From: Aeromicrobium sp. CnD17-E
GTDB taxonomy: Bacteria > Actinomycetota > Actinomycetes > Propionibacteriales > Nocardioidaceae
Reading direction: 5' to 3'
Length of the DNA: 54,257 bases
Assembly (NCBI RefSeq): GCF_024124745.1
Contig: NZ_JAMXRU010000012.1
Span: forward strand, 1 to 54,257
The position numbers and the translations under genes are program-made. Below are positions 39,854-47,621 of the stretch, piece after piece. The notes under the pieces are model-generated. The model was not told where the DNA came from, made no database searches, and saw only the letters and a list, made by a program, of their open reading frames with translations. How positions within the stretch are numbered: the first letter of the stretch is position 1; the number at the start of each line of letters is the position of its first letter.

Positions 39854-41805
39854 GCGGGGGTCCTCTCCTCGACCGATGCGCTGCCGCGGTACCGCGCGGC
39901 CCGGATGATGATGCTCAGGATGACGAGGTCGAACACGACCCACACCACGTTCAGTGCCGTACCCAGCGGCTGGGCCTGTCCCACGCCGAGGCGGATGCCG
40001 CCGATCACGAGGGCCGCGACGAGCAGGCCCATGGCGACGAGCTGCGGCTTGATCAGGTCCCAGCGGGGCCGCCCCTCCGTGGCCGTCACGGTCTTCGGCG
40101 TCACGGCGAAGTCGAGGGCTCGGCCGCGGTACACGTTCCCGAAGGCCGACGTGAACGCCTTGATCCAGACCGGGAACAGCGCGAGCGAGTACTGCTGGCC
40201 GCGCCAGGTCTTCACCCCGCGCCCCACCACGAAGAACAACAGCTGGTTCACGACGAGGAACGGCACGAGCCGGATGAAGAAGTCGCTGCTGAGCGCCTGC
40301 ACCGGGAGCACGCCGAGGATCAGGTAGACCACCGGCGCGCCGATGTAGACGATGGCGGCGAAGCCGGACAGGTAGCTCCACATCGTCGCGAAGTACATGA
40401 GGCGCTGCGGCCACGACAGCCCAGGCTGCACGAGCGGGTTCTCGCGGAACATCACCTGGACCGTGCCCTGGGCCCAGCGCAGGCGCTGTGTGAGCATCGA
40501 GGCCATGTCCTCCGGGGCGAGTCCGTGCGCGAGGACCTCGTGGTGGTAGGCCGTGCGCCAGCCCATGCCGTGCAGGCGCATCGCGGTGGCCATGTCCTCG
40601 GTGACCGAGATGGTCGCGAGGGGCATGACGGGCTGGGCCTCGTCGAGCCGCGACACGTCGACCGCGTCGACCAGTCGTCGCACGCTGCTGAGTGCCCCGG
40701 CTGCCGACCAGTCACGCTCCAACGTCGCGGCGAGCACCTCGACGTCGACCGCGTCGAGGCCGTCCGTCGACAACCCGTCCTCGAGGGCGGCGATGGCGGC
40801 GACGTCGTCGGCGAGCAGCCGGGCGTCGGAGCGGGCCACCTCGCGCTCGGCGTCGCGCAGGCGCAGGCCGAACCGGAACGTCACGTCGGCGACGGCCTCG
40901 CCACGGTCGAGCGCGCCCAGGGCGCGTCGGGCGTCGTAGTCGATGCTGTCGAGCAGGGTCCTGAGGGAGGCGTCGGACTCCTCGACGCCAGATCGCGCAC
41001 GGTCGACGATCTTGCGGGCCGTCCGCAGGGCGGTGCGGACGCTGCGCTCGAGCTCGTCGGCGTAGCGCGAGACGCCGAGCTGCATGAGCGCCTCGCGGCG
41101 GATGACGGCGTTGGATCCGCAGAAGAAGGCGGCGTTCCAACCGTCCTTGCCCTGCTGGATGGGGCCGTAGAACAGGGGGGCCTGGCTGCCGAGCACATCG
41201 GCGTCGTCGACGTTGACGAAGTACTGCGGCGTCTGCACGAGCGCCATGCGGGGGTCGTCGAAGTAGCCGAGGACGCGGTCGAGGATGTCGGGGGTCGGTA
41301 CCTGGTCGGCGTCGAGGATGAGGATGAACTCGCCCTCCGTGGCCATGAGCGCGTTGTTGATGTTCCCGGCCTTCGCGTGCCGGGGACGGTCGACCCAGTC
41401 GGCGGTGCGGTGCAGGCAGCCGATGCCGTGCTGCTCCGCCCAGGCCGCGAGCTCCGGACGGTTGCCGTCGTCCAGGATCCACGTCTGGTGCGGGTGGCGG
41501 ATCTCGGCAGCCGCCAGGGCGGTGCGCTGCACGAGGTCGAGCGGCTCGTTGTAGGTGGTGATGAAGACGTCGACCGTGGCCTCGGGCGGCGCGTCAGGTG
41601 GGGCGGGACGTCGCTTCGAGCGCCACATGGTCATGCCGAACAGCAGCGAGTCGATGACGCTGTAGGTCTCGGCGATCACGAGCGGCACGGCGATCCACCA
41701 GGCCGGCCAGTTCACGGAGAAGAGCCAGCGCCAGAGGACGTAGTTGACCCCGAGGACGGCGGTGAGGACCACCAGGAGCCGGACCTGCCAGAGCGGTGAG
41801 CTCAC
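39850..41805 (-). CDS. BcsA-like processive family 2 glycosyltransferase (membrane polysaccharide synthase)
   Basis: 651 residues. Two N-terminal membrane helices, a GT-A domain, then about five C-terminal helices. All processive GT2 motifs are present: DDG (112-114), DAD (165-167), TED (402-404) and QRLRW (440-444), with FFCGSNAVIRREAL at 227-240. It should polymerise and extrude a beta-linked glucan or similar from a UDP-sugar. Two oddities: about 150 mostly helical, charged residues (245-395) are inserted between the acceptor-site motif and TED, and there is no PilZ domain, the c-di-GMP switch of cellulose synthases. GTG start overlaps the phosphatase stop (GTGA). Cellulose synthase is possible but unproven. 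Confidence 0.88.
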   Translation of the reverse strand: MSSPLWQVRLLVVLTAVLGVNYVLWRWLFSVNWPAWWIAVPLVIAETYSVIDSLLFGMTMWRSKRRPAPPDAPPEATVDVFITTYNEPLDLVQRTALAAAEIRHPHQTWILDDGNRPELAAWAEQHGIGCLHRTADWVDRPRHAKAGNINNALMATEGEFILILDADQVPTPDILDRVLGYFDDPRMALVQTPQYFVNVDDADVLGSQAPLFYGPIQQGKDGWNAAFFCGSNAVIRREALMQLGVSRYADELERSVRTALRTARKIVDRARSGVEESDASLRTLLDSIDYDARRALGALDRGEAVADVTFRFGLRLRDAEREVARSDARLLADDVAAIAALEDGLSTDGLDAVDVEVLAATLERDWSAAGALSSVRRLVDAVDVSRLDEAQPVMPLATISVTEDMATAMRLHGMGWRTAYHHEVLAHGLAPEDMASMLTQRLRWAQGTVQVMFRENPLVQPGLSWPQRLMYFATMWSYLSGFAAIVYIGAPVVYLILGVLPVQALSSDFFIRLVPFLVVNQLLFFVVGRGVKTWRGQQYSLALFPVWIKAFTSAFGNVYRGRALDFAVTPKTVTATEGRPRWDLIKPQLVAMGLLVAALVIGGIRLGVGQAQPLGTALNVVWVVFDLVILSIIIRAARYRGSASVEERTPA

Positions 41806-43049
41806 TCCGCCGCGTCCTTGCGCACCGCCAGCACGGTCACGTCGTCGCGGACGGGCACGGCGAGGGCGAGGCGCTCGACCTCGCGCACGAGCCGGTGCGG
41901 CGACCCCGTGGCGGCGACGAGACGGCTGACGGCGGCGGACGGCACCTCGATGTCGGGGACGACGTCGAGCAGACCGTCGCTGAAGCACACGAACGTGTCA
42001 CCCGCGGCGAGCGCGACGCGCTGCTCGTGCCAGTCGGACGTGGCGTCGACGCCGAGCGGCAGGTCGTCGGAGCCGAGTGTCGTGGTGCTCCCGTCGTGGT
42101 GGACGACCACGGAGAGTCCGTGGCCGGCGTCGACGAACGACAGGACGCCGGTGTGCGGGTCGGCCCAGCCGAGGAAGATGGTGACGAACGCCTCGGCGGC
42201 CTCCAGGTCGTCCTGGACGACGTCGCGCGCGCGTTCGAGCACACCACCCAGGTGGCCGCGGGTGGCCGGGTCGGTCGCGGCGAAGCGGCGCATCTCCGCC
42301 CGGATGACGGTGCGGACCGCGGACATGAGGATGGCGGCGGCGGTGCCCTTGCCCATGACGTCGGCGACGAGCACGTAGTGCCCGCCCTCGAGCTCGCGGT
42401 GGTCGAAGGCGTCGCCTGCGACGAGGCCGGTGGCGACGCACGTGGCGGCGAACGTGTAGCCCGGGACGGGCGCGACACCGCGGGGGAGGAGGGCCTGCTG
42501 CACCGACGTGGCGTGCTCGCGGTCGGAGCTGAGGTGCACCTCGTCCTGCACGCAGGTGGCGAGCTGCTCGAGCATCGTGAGGTCGTGGTCGTCGAACTCG
42601 CGCGGGCTCGTGTCGTAGAGGCACAGCGTCCCGATGGTCGTGCCGTGCTGGTCGCGGATCGGGTGGCCGGCGTAGAAGCGGACCCCGAAGGCGGTGACGG
42701 TGGGCAGGGAGGCGAAGGCCGGGTCCTGCACCGCGTCGTTGATCACGAGGGGCGCGTCGTGCTCGCGCGTGGTCTCGCAGAACGTGTCGCTCGTCCTGAT
42801 CTCGGTGACCCCGTCGATGCCGGCGGTCGACTTCAGGAAGGACCGCTCGTGGTCGAAGAGGTTGATGCTCGACATCGGCACGCCCCAGATGGTGCGAGCC
42901 AGCTGCGTGAACCGGTCGAACCTCTCCTCGCGGGGGGTGTCGAGCAGTCCGGTCGCCTCGACCGCGCGGTCGGGGTCGGTCGTCGTGGCGGGCGGCTCGC
43001 GGTACGCGGTCAACGTCCGCGCCCCGCCCTCCCCGGGGGCTTCGTCCAT
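41802..43049 (-). CDS. GAF-PP2C (SpoIIE/RsbU-type) serine phosphatase
   Basis: 415 residues. The GAF domain (about 30-175) has the typical SDTFCETTREHDAPLVINDA and YAGHPIRDQHGTTIGTLCLY strands and would sense a ligand or redox signal. The C-terminal SpoIIE-type PP2C domain shows LVAGDAFD, ADVMGKGTAAAI, DAGHGLSV and CFSDGLLD, then DDVTVLAV: all metal-binding aspartates are in place. It would dephosphorylate the STAS protein of the operon. First gene; the ATG at 43049 is preceded by an AT-rich stretch (TTAGAT, then 7 bases) that is probably its -10 region. Repeat element C lies further upstream. Confidence 0.9.
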   Translation of the reverse strand: MDEAPGEGGARTLTAYREPPATTTDPDRAVEATGLLDTPREERFDRFTQLARTIWGVPMSSINLFDHERSFLKSTAGIDGVTEIRTSDTFCETTREHDAPLVINDAVQDPAFASLPTVTAFGVRFYAGHPIRDQHGTTIGTLCLYDTSPREFDDHDLTMLEQLATCVQDEVHLSSDREHATSVQQALLPRGVAPVPGYTFAATCVATGLVAGDAFDHRELEGGHYVLVADVMGKGTAAAILMSAVRTVIRAEMRRFAATDPATRGHLGGVLERARDVVQDDLEAAEAFVTIFLGWADPHTGVLSFVDAGHGLSVVVHHDGSTTTLGSDDLPLGVDATSDWHEQRVALAAGDTFVCFSDGLLDVVPDIEVPSAAVSRLVAATGSPHRLVREVERLALAVPVRDDVTVLAVRKDAAE

Positions 43050-43371
43050 ACGTTTTATCTAACCGGACGATCGGGGACAGTGCCACCGAATCGGCCGCAT
43101 GGCGGCAGGGCAAAAAAGCGACACCGTGTCCGGAGGGGGACGGACGAGCGGATTGTCGCTCGACCTGCGGGAGCGCCGGTGCGGCCTCTCGTTCGGGTGG
43201 GGCTGCGTCGGTGCGGCTTCGAGTCGTCCTGCGGCTGCGCCGGCGCGTCTTCGACTCGTCCTGCGGCTGCGTCGGCTCCGCTCCGACTCGTCCTGCGCTC
43301 CGCAAGGGCCTCGACCGGGCGGTTGGGCGGTCGCTGGTCTGGGGTCTCGGGCTGCGGGTTGCGCGTCCCAT

Positions 43372-43419
43372 CGGTGGATCTGCAACCTTCTGAGCGCTCT
43401 ACAGGTGGCAGATCCACCG
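43372..43419. repeat. Element C hairpin 1
   Basis: 17-bp arms (43372-43388 with 43403-43419), one mismatch; arms and loop are base-for-base identical to copy A. Confidence 0.87.
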
Positions 43420-43437
43420 CCGAGCGGGCCAGACGTG

Positions 43438-43489
43438 GCAGCGCTTCTCCCTTCTCGTGGACCGTGCCACGGGAAGGGAGAAGCGCTGC
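43438..43489. repeat. Element C hairpin 2
   Basis: 23-bp arms (43438-43460 with 43467-43489) with a single T-G wobble and loop ACCGTG. The longest version of this hairpin. Confidence 0.88.
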
Positions 43490-43940
43490 CCACCCCACCC
43501 CCAAGTCCGCCCACGATGCTTCCTTCGCGCGCTGAAGCCCGAACGCTTCTGCGTTCATGACGGGATCCCGTGGGAAACGCAGAAGTCTCGAACCTCCGAC
43601 GCACAAAGGAAGAATCGTGTGTCCAACCAGGGCCACAGCCCGAGAACCCAGACCACGTGCCCGCCCAGCTGCCCGGTCGAGGCCCTTTCGGAGACCACAC
43701 CCAGCGAAAGCCGAGGCAGCGCACCAGCAAGCCCAGACCCCCTGCGGCAGCGCACCAGCAAGCCGAGACCCCCTGCAGCAGCGCACCAGCAGGAGGAGAC
43801 CCCTGCGGCAGCGCAGCACCGAACCCTGCCGAGACCCCCAGGCCAGCGCACCACCAAGCCGCGCCACGACCCCCTCCGGCGCCACGTGCAGGTCACCGGG
43901 GCGACACCCGGTGGTCAGACGGGTGGGGGAGGGTCGTGTC

Positions 43941-45515
43941 ATGAGCTCGGGGGAGATCGATCGTCGAACCGTCGTCCGCGCGGCTGCGCTGGCTGCCGTC
44001 ACCTCTGGCGGCGTGCTGCTGGGGAGTGGGCCGGCGGCTGCCCGCGGCGTGCCGTCCCTGGTGCGCCGGGGGAGGCCGGAGCTGACGCACGGGGTGCAGG
44101 CCGGTGACGTGCACGCTGGACAGGCGACGCTGTGGGGGCGGGCCGACCGGCCGGCGCGTCTCGTCGCGGAGATCTCGCGCGACCCGTCCTTCCGGCGCGC
44201 CGTGACCGTCCCCGGTCCGCGCGTCACGCCCGACACCGACCTCACCGGGCAGTGGGCGGTGCGCGGGCTCCCGCCCGGCACCGACGTGCACTACCGGCTG
44301 CGCGCCGTCGACCTGCACGACCCGCGACGCTCGGGTCGTCCGGTCGCCGGCCGGCTCCGGACGCTCGGCGTACGGCGGCGCGACGTCCGCTTCCTGTGGT
44401 CCGGCGACGTCGCTGGGCAGGGCTGGGGCGTCAACCCCGACCTGGGCGGCTTCCGCATCGCCGACGCGATGGCCCGCCGCGACGCCGACTTCTTCCTCTG
44501 CAGCGGCGACACCGTGTACGCCGACGGTCCCGTCCAGGCGTCGGTGCCGCTCTCGGACGGCCGGACGTGGACGAACCTCGTCACGGAGGAGAAGTCGAAG
44601 GTCGCCGAGACACTCGCCGAGTACCGGGGCCAGTACCGCTACAACCTGGAGGCGGAGAACTGGCGTGCGTTCCTGGCGAGCACCGCGCAGGTGACGCAGT
44701 GGGACGACCACGAGGTCACGAACAACTGGTACCCGGGCGAGGTGCTGGACGACGCGCGGTACACCGAGCGCCGTGTCGACGTGCTCGCGGCGCGGGCGCG
44801 GCGCGCGTTCCACGACTACGTGCCCGTCGCCGAGATCTCGCCCGACCGGGTCGGACGGGTCTACCGCGTCCTGCACCAGGGACCGCTGCTCGACGTCTTC
44901 GTCCTCGACATGCGCACCCACAAGGACCCGAACACGGCCGGCGACGAGACCTCGGGCGACGGCGGGGTGCTCGGCGCGGAGCAGACCAGGTGGCTGCTGC
45001 GCGAGCTGCGCGCCTCCCGCGCCACGTGGAAGGTCATCGCGGCGGACCTGCCGATCGGGCTCGTCGTGCCCGACGGCAGCAGCGCGCAGGAGGGTCTGGC
45101 CCAGGGCGACGCCGGGGCTCCGCGCGGTCGGGAGATCGACATCGCGCAGGTGCTCACGGCGCTGCAGGACGCCGGCATCCGCAACCACGTGTGGCTCACG
45201 GCCGACGTGCACTACACGGCCGCGCACCACTACTCGCCCGACCGGGCCGCCTACCAGCGGTTCGACCCGTTCTGGGAGTTCGTGTCCGGCCCGTTGAACG
45301 CCGGTGCGTTCGGACCCAACCGGCTCGACTCGACGTTCGGTCCGCGCGCGGAGTTCGTCGCCGCCCCGCCCACGCCCAACACCGGCCCGGCGGACGGGTT
45401 CCAGTTCTTCGGCGAGGTCGAGATCGACGCCGCCACCGAGGCGCTGACCGTCACCCTGCGCGACGTCGACGGGCGGGCGCTCCACACCCGCACGCTCGAG
45501 CCGCAGGCGCGCTAG
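43941..45515 (+). CDS. phoD: PhoD-type alkaline phosphatase/phosphodiesterase, Tat-exported
   Basis: 524 residues. The N-terminus EIDRRTVVRAAALAAVTSGG is a twin-arginine signal, as usual for PhoD. An N-terminal Fn3-like domain (VQAGDVHAGQATLWGRADR onward) precedes the metallophosphatase core: LWSGDVAGQ, FFLCSGDTVYADG, TQWDDHEVTNNW and LTADVHYTAAHHY carry the metal ligands. PhoD enzymes release phosphate from mono- and diesters such as teichoic acids outside the cell. The frame is open upstream through repeat element C, but the ATG at 43941 follows GGGGGAGGG and gives a proper Tat signal. A small dyad CACCGGG/CCCGGTG (43895-43914) lies in its upstream region. Confidence 0.9.
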   Translation: MSSGEIDRRTVVRAAALAAVTSGGVLLGSGPAAARGVPSLVRRGRPELTHGVQAGDVHAGQATLWGRADRPARLVAEISRDPSFRRAVTVPGPRVTPDTDLTGQWAVRGLPPGTDVHYRLRAVDLHDPRRSGRPVAGRLRTLGVRRRDVRFLWSGDVAGQGWGVNPDLGGFRIADAMARRDADFFLCSGDTVYADGPVQASVPLSDGRTWTNLVTEEKSKVAETLAEYRGQYRYNLEAENWRAFLASTAQVTQWDDHEVTNNWYPGEVLDDARYTERRVDVLAARARRAFHDYVPVAEISPDRVGRVYRVLHQGPLLDVFVLDMRTHKDPNTAGDETSGDGGVLGAEQTRWLLRELRASRATWKVIAADLPIGLVVPDGSSAQEGLAQGDAGAPRGREIDIAQVLTALQDAGIRNHVWLTADVHYTAAHHYSPDRAAYQRFDPFWEFVSGPLNAGAFGPNRLDSTFGPRAEFVAAPPTPNTGPADGFQFFGEVEIDAATEALTVTLRDVDGRALHTRTLEPQAR

Positions 45516-45516
45516 T

Positions 45517-45549
45517 CGTCGACACCCCGGGCGCCGGGGCGTCTCGACG
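45517..45549. terminator. Hairpin between convergent genes
   Basis: CGTCGA...TCGACG (45517-45522, 45544-45549) encloses CCCCG/CGGGG; it starts just after the PhoD stop and lies 12 bases before the stop of the convergent DUF349 gene. Confidence 0.6.
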
Positions 45550-45560
45550 ACCGTCGGGAC

Positions 45561-46793
45561 TCAGCCGAAGTCGGCGGCGGCCTTCTGGGCCATCGCCAGG
45601 AACGACTCGTTCGACTCCAGCTTCGCGCTCAGGTCCTTGACCTTGCGTGCGTCGCCGGCCGCCTCGGCCTTCGCGAGGGCCTCACGGGTCTCGTCGATCG
45701 CGCGCTGCAGCTTGCCGATCATGTCGTCGGCGCGGGCGGACTTCTCGGGGTCCGAACGCTTCCACTCCTGCTCACCGGCAGCCCGGACGGCCTGCTCGAC
45801 CGTGCGCAGACGTCCCTCGAGCTCCTTGACCCGGCCGCGCGGCACCTTGCCCGCGGCCTCCCAGCGGTCGGCGATGTCGTTGAGGGCGCGGCGTGCCTTG
45901 TCGAGGTCGGTGACGGGCAGGAGCGCCTCGGCCTCGACCAGGAGCTGCTCCTTCACGACGGCGTTGGCGGCGAACTCCTCGTCGAGCGCGGCGTTCGCGG
46001 CGTCACGGGCCTGGAAGAAGACGTCCTGGGCGGCGCGGAAGCGCTTCCAGAGCTTGTCCTCGACGTTGCGGGGCGCGGAGCCGGCAGCCTTCCAGCGGGT
46101 CATGAGGTCGCGGTAGGCGCCCGACGTGGGACCCCACTCGGTGGAGGAGGAGAGCGCCTCGGCCTCGGCGATCAGCTTCTCCTTGACCTTCTGCGCGGCC
46201 TCGCGCTGCGTGTTCTGCTCGGCGAAGTGGGCCTTGCGCTTGCGCGTGTACGCGGTGCGCGCGGCGCTGAAGCGGTGCCAGAGCTGGTCGTCGGCCGACT
46301 TGCTGAGCCGGGGGAGTGCCTTCCACTCCTCGAGCAGCTCGCGCAGCCGGTCGGCGCCGGCGCGCCAGTCCTGGCCGGCCGCGATCTTCTCGGCCTCCTC
46401 GACGATGCGCGTCTTCGCGACGGTCGCCTCCGCGACCTTGGCCTCACGCTCGGCGCGACGCTCCTCGCGCTGCTTCTCGATGGCCGGGGCCAGCGCGTCC
46501 AGACGCGCCTCCAGGGAGGCGAGATCGCCGATCGCGGCGGCGTCCGTCACCTCCCCGCGCACCTTCGCGACGGCCTTGGCGGCCTCGTCGGGCGACAGCG
46601 CACCCGAGGCGAGACGCTTCTCGAGCAGGTCGACCTCGGTCTCGAGGCCCTCGAAGCGTCGGACGTAGAAGGCGAGCCCCTCGGCGGGGTCCCCGACCTT
46701 CCACTCGCCGATCTCTCGTTCGGAGTCACCGGTCTTGACGAAGACCGTCCCCTCGGCGTCGACGCGGCCCCACGGGTGCTCGGCGGTGGTCAT
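45561..46793 (-). CDS. DUF349-repeat coiled-coil protein
   Basis: 410 residues. After an N-terminal beta segment (WGRVDAEGTVFVKTGDSERE) come a coiled coil and at least three helical DUF349 repeats, each with a W-x-x-AG(S/K)AP/VPR-type block (TRWKAAGSAPRNVEDKLW and DRWEAAGKVPRGRVKELE). Function is not established for actinobacteria; the protein is conserved there and often lies near hisS and rel, as here. No membrane segment. The start is set by TAGACT (46805-46800, minus strand), 6 bases before the ATG. Confidence 0.88.
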   Translation of the reverse strand: MTTAEHPWGRVDAEGTVFVKTGDSEREIGEWKVGDPAEGLAFYVRRFEGLETEVDLLEKRLASGALSPDEAAKAVAKVRGEVTDAAAIGDLASLEARLDALAPAIEKQREERRAEREAKVAEATVAKTRIVEEAEKIAAGQDWRAGADRLRELLEEWKALPRLSKSADDQLWHRFSAARTAYTRKRKAHFAEQNTQREAAQKVKEKLIAEAEALSSSTEWGPTSGAYRDLMTRWKAAGSAPRNVEDKLWKRFRAAQDVFFQARDAANAALDEEFAANAVVKEQLLVEAEALLPVTDLDKARRALNDIADRWEAAGKVPRGRVKELEGRLRTVEQAVRAAGEQEWKRSDPEKSARADDMIGKLQRAIDETREALAKAEAAGDARKVKDLSAKLESNESFLAMAQKAAADFG

Positions 46794-46799
46794 GGCGAC

Positions 46800-46805
46800 A
46801 GTCTA
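46800..46805 (-). promoter_or_regulatory. Leaderless -10 element (TAGACT)
   Basis: On the minus strand TAGACT ends 6 bases before the ATG at 46793. Confidence 0.55.
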
Positions 46806-46896
46806 GGAGGACGCCACCCCGACTCCGCCACCCCGCCGCCCGTCGGGACGCCTCGGCGGGGCGCCCGCCGTGGTCCGGGGGCCGCCATGCCCCGCG

Positions 46897-46902
46897 TACC
46901 CT
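46897..46902 (+). promoter_or_regulatory. Leaderless -10 element (TACCCT)
   Basis: TACCCT ends 7 bases before the GTG at 46910 and drives the MBL-hisS-aspS unit. Confidence 0.5.
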
Positions 46903-46909
46903 GTGGGGC

Positions 46910-47620
46910 GTGCTGCTCACGTCCTTCCCCGCCGGCCCCCTGCAGGCCAACTGCTACGTGCTCGCCCGCGAGGCGGGTGCCGGGTGCGTCGTCGTCGACC
47001 CCGGCATGGACGCCCTCGACGGGGTCCGCCAGGTCGTCGCCGAGCACGACCTGCGCGTCGAGGCCGTCCTCGTCACCCACGGCCACTTCGACCACCTCTG
47101 GAACGCACAGGACGTCGCACGGGAGTTCGACGCACCGGTGTGGATCCACCCCGCCGACCGACACCTGCTGAGCGACCCGATGGCGGCGATCTCCGGACCG
47201 TCCGCCGCGATGCTGCGCGCGCAGTTCGGCCTGCACGACCTGCCCGAGTTCGTCGAGCCCTCCGACGTGCGCGACGCCGTCGACGGTGCCGTGATCGAGG
47301 TCGACGGCCTGAGCCTCAGCGTCGACCACGTCCCGGGCCACACGCCGGGCACCGTCTACTACCGGGTCGACTGGGACGGCAGCGGCGTCACCGAGGGCAC
47401 GGTGTCGCAGGTGATGTTCTCCGGCGACTTCCTGTTCGCCGGCTCGATCGGTCGCACCGACCTGACCGGCGGCGACCACGACCAGATGCTGCAGAGCCTG
47501 CGCGAGAAGGTCCTGCCGCTGCGCGACGACGTCGTGGTCCTGCCCGGTCACGGCCCGCAGACGTCGATCGGGCGCGAGCGCGCCACCAACCCGTTCCTCG
47601 CCGAGCTGCAGGAGGGCTGA
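46910..47620 (+). CDS. Metallo-beta-lactamase-fold hydrolase (glyoxalase II-like)
   Basis: 236 residues. The metal-binding motif THGHFDH is present at about residues 57-63. Later ligands are HVPGHTPGT, SGDFLFAGSIGRTD and VLPGHGPQTS. This is the short glyoxalase II / persulfide-dioxygenase-like class; thioester hydrolysis is the usual reaction but the substrate is not known. The mycobacterial equivalent (Rv2581c) also precedes hisS. The GTG start is leaderless; hisS starts one base after its stop. Confidence 0.88.
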   Translation: MLLTSFPAGPLQANCYVLAREAGAGCVVVDPGMDALDGVRQVVAEHDLRVEAVLVTHGHFDHLWNAQDVAREFDAPVWIHPADRHLLSDPMAAISGPSAAMLRAQFGLHDLPEFVEPSDVRDAVDGAVIEVDGLSLSVDHVPGHTPGTVYYRVDWDGSGVTEGTVSQVMFSGDFLFAGSIGRTDLTGGDHDQMLQSLREKVLPLRDDVVVLPGHGPQTSIGRERATNPFLAELQEG

Positions 47621-47621
47621 C

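Larger units (their letters stand above)
43160..43880. repeat. Dispersed quasi-palindromic element, copy C
   Basis: Fills the space between the divergent phosphatase and PhoD genes. Left array: CCTGCG units at 43164, 43228, 43260 and 43292 with a degenerate one near 43196, spacing exactly 32. Core: hairpin 1 (43372-43419, identical to copy A), hairpin 2 (43438-43489) and a third stem CTTCTGCGTT/AACGCAGAAG that encloses the palindrome ACGGGATCCCGT (43560-43571). Right array: CAGCGCA units at 43717, 43748, 43779, 43809 and 43844 (spacing 30-35). The boundary motif GGTCGAGGCCCTTTCGGAG (from 43675) mirrors GGGCCTCGACC on the left. No coding content. Confidence 0.87.

Noticed and set aside
43717-43850. 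Possible CRISPR array in the right arm of element C
   Set aside because: Units are only 30-31 bp in total with partly conserved 'spacers', no full-length direct repeat with unique spacers, and no cas gene in the window.
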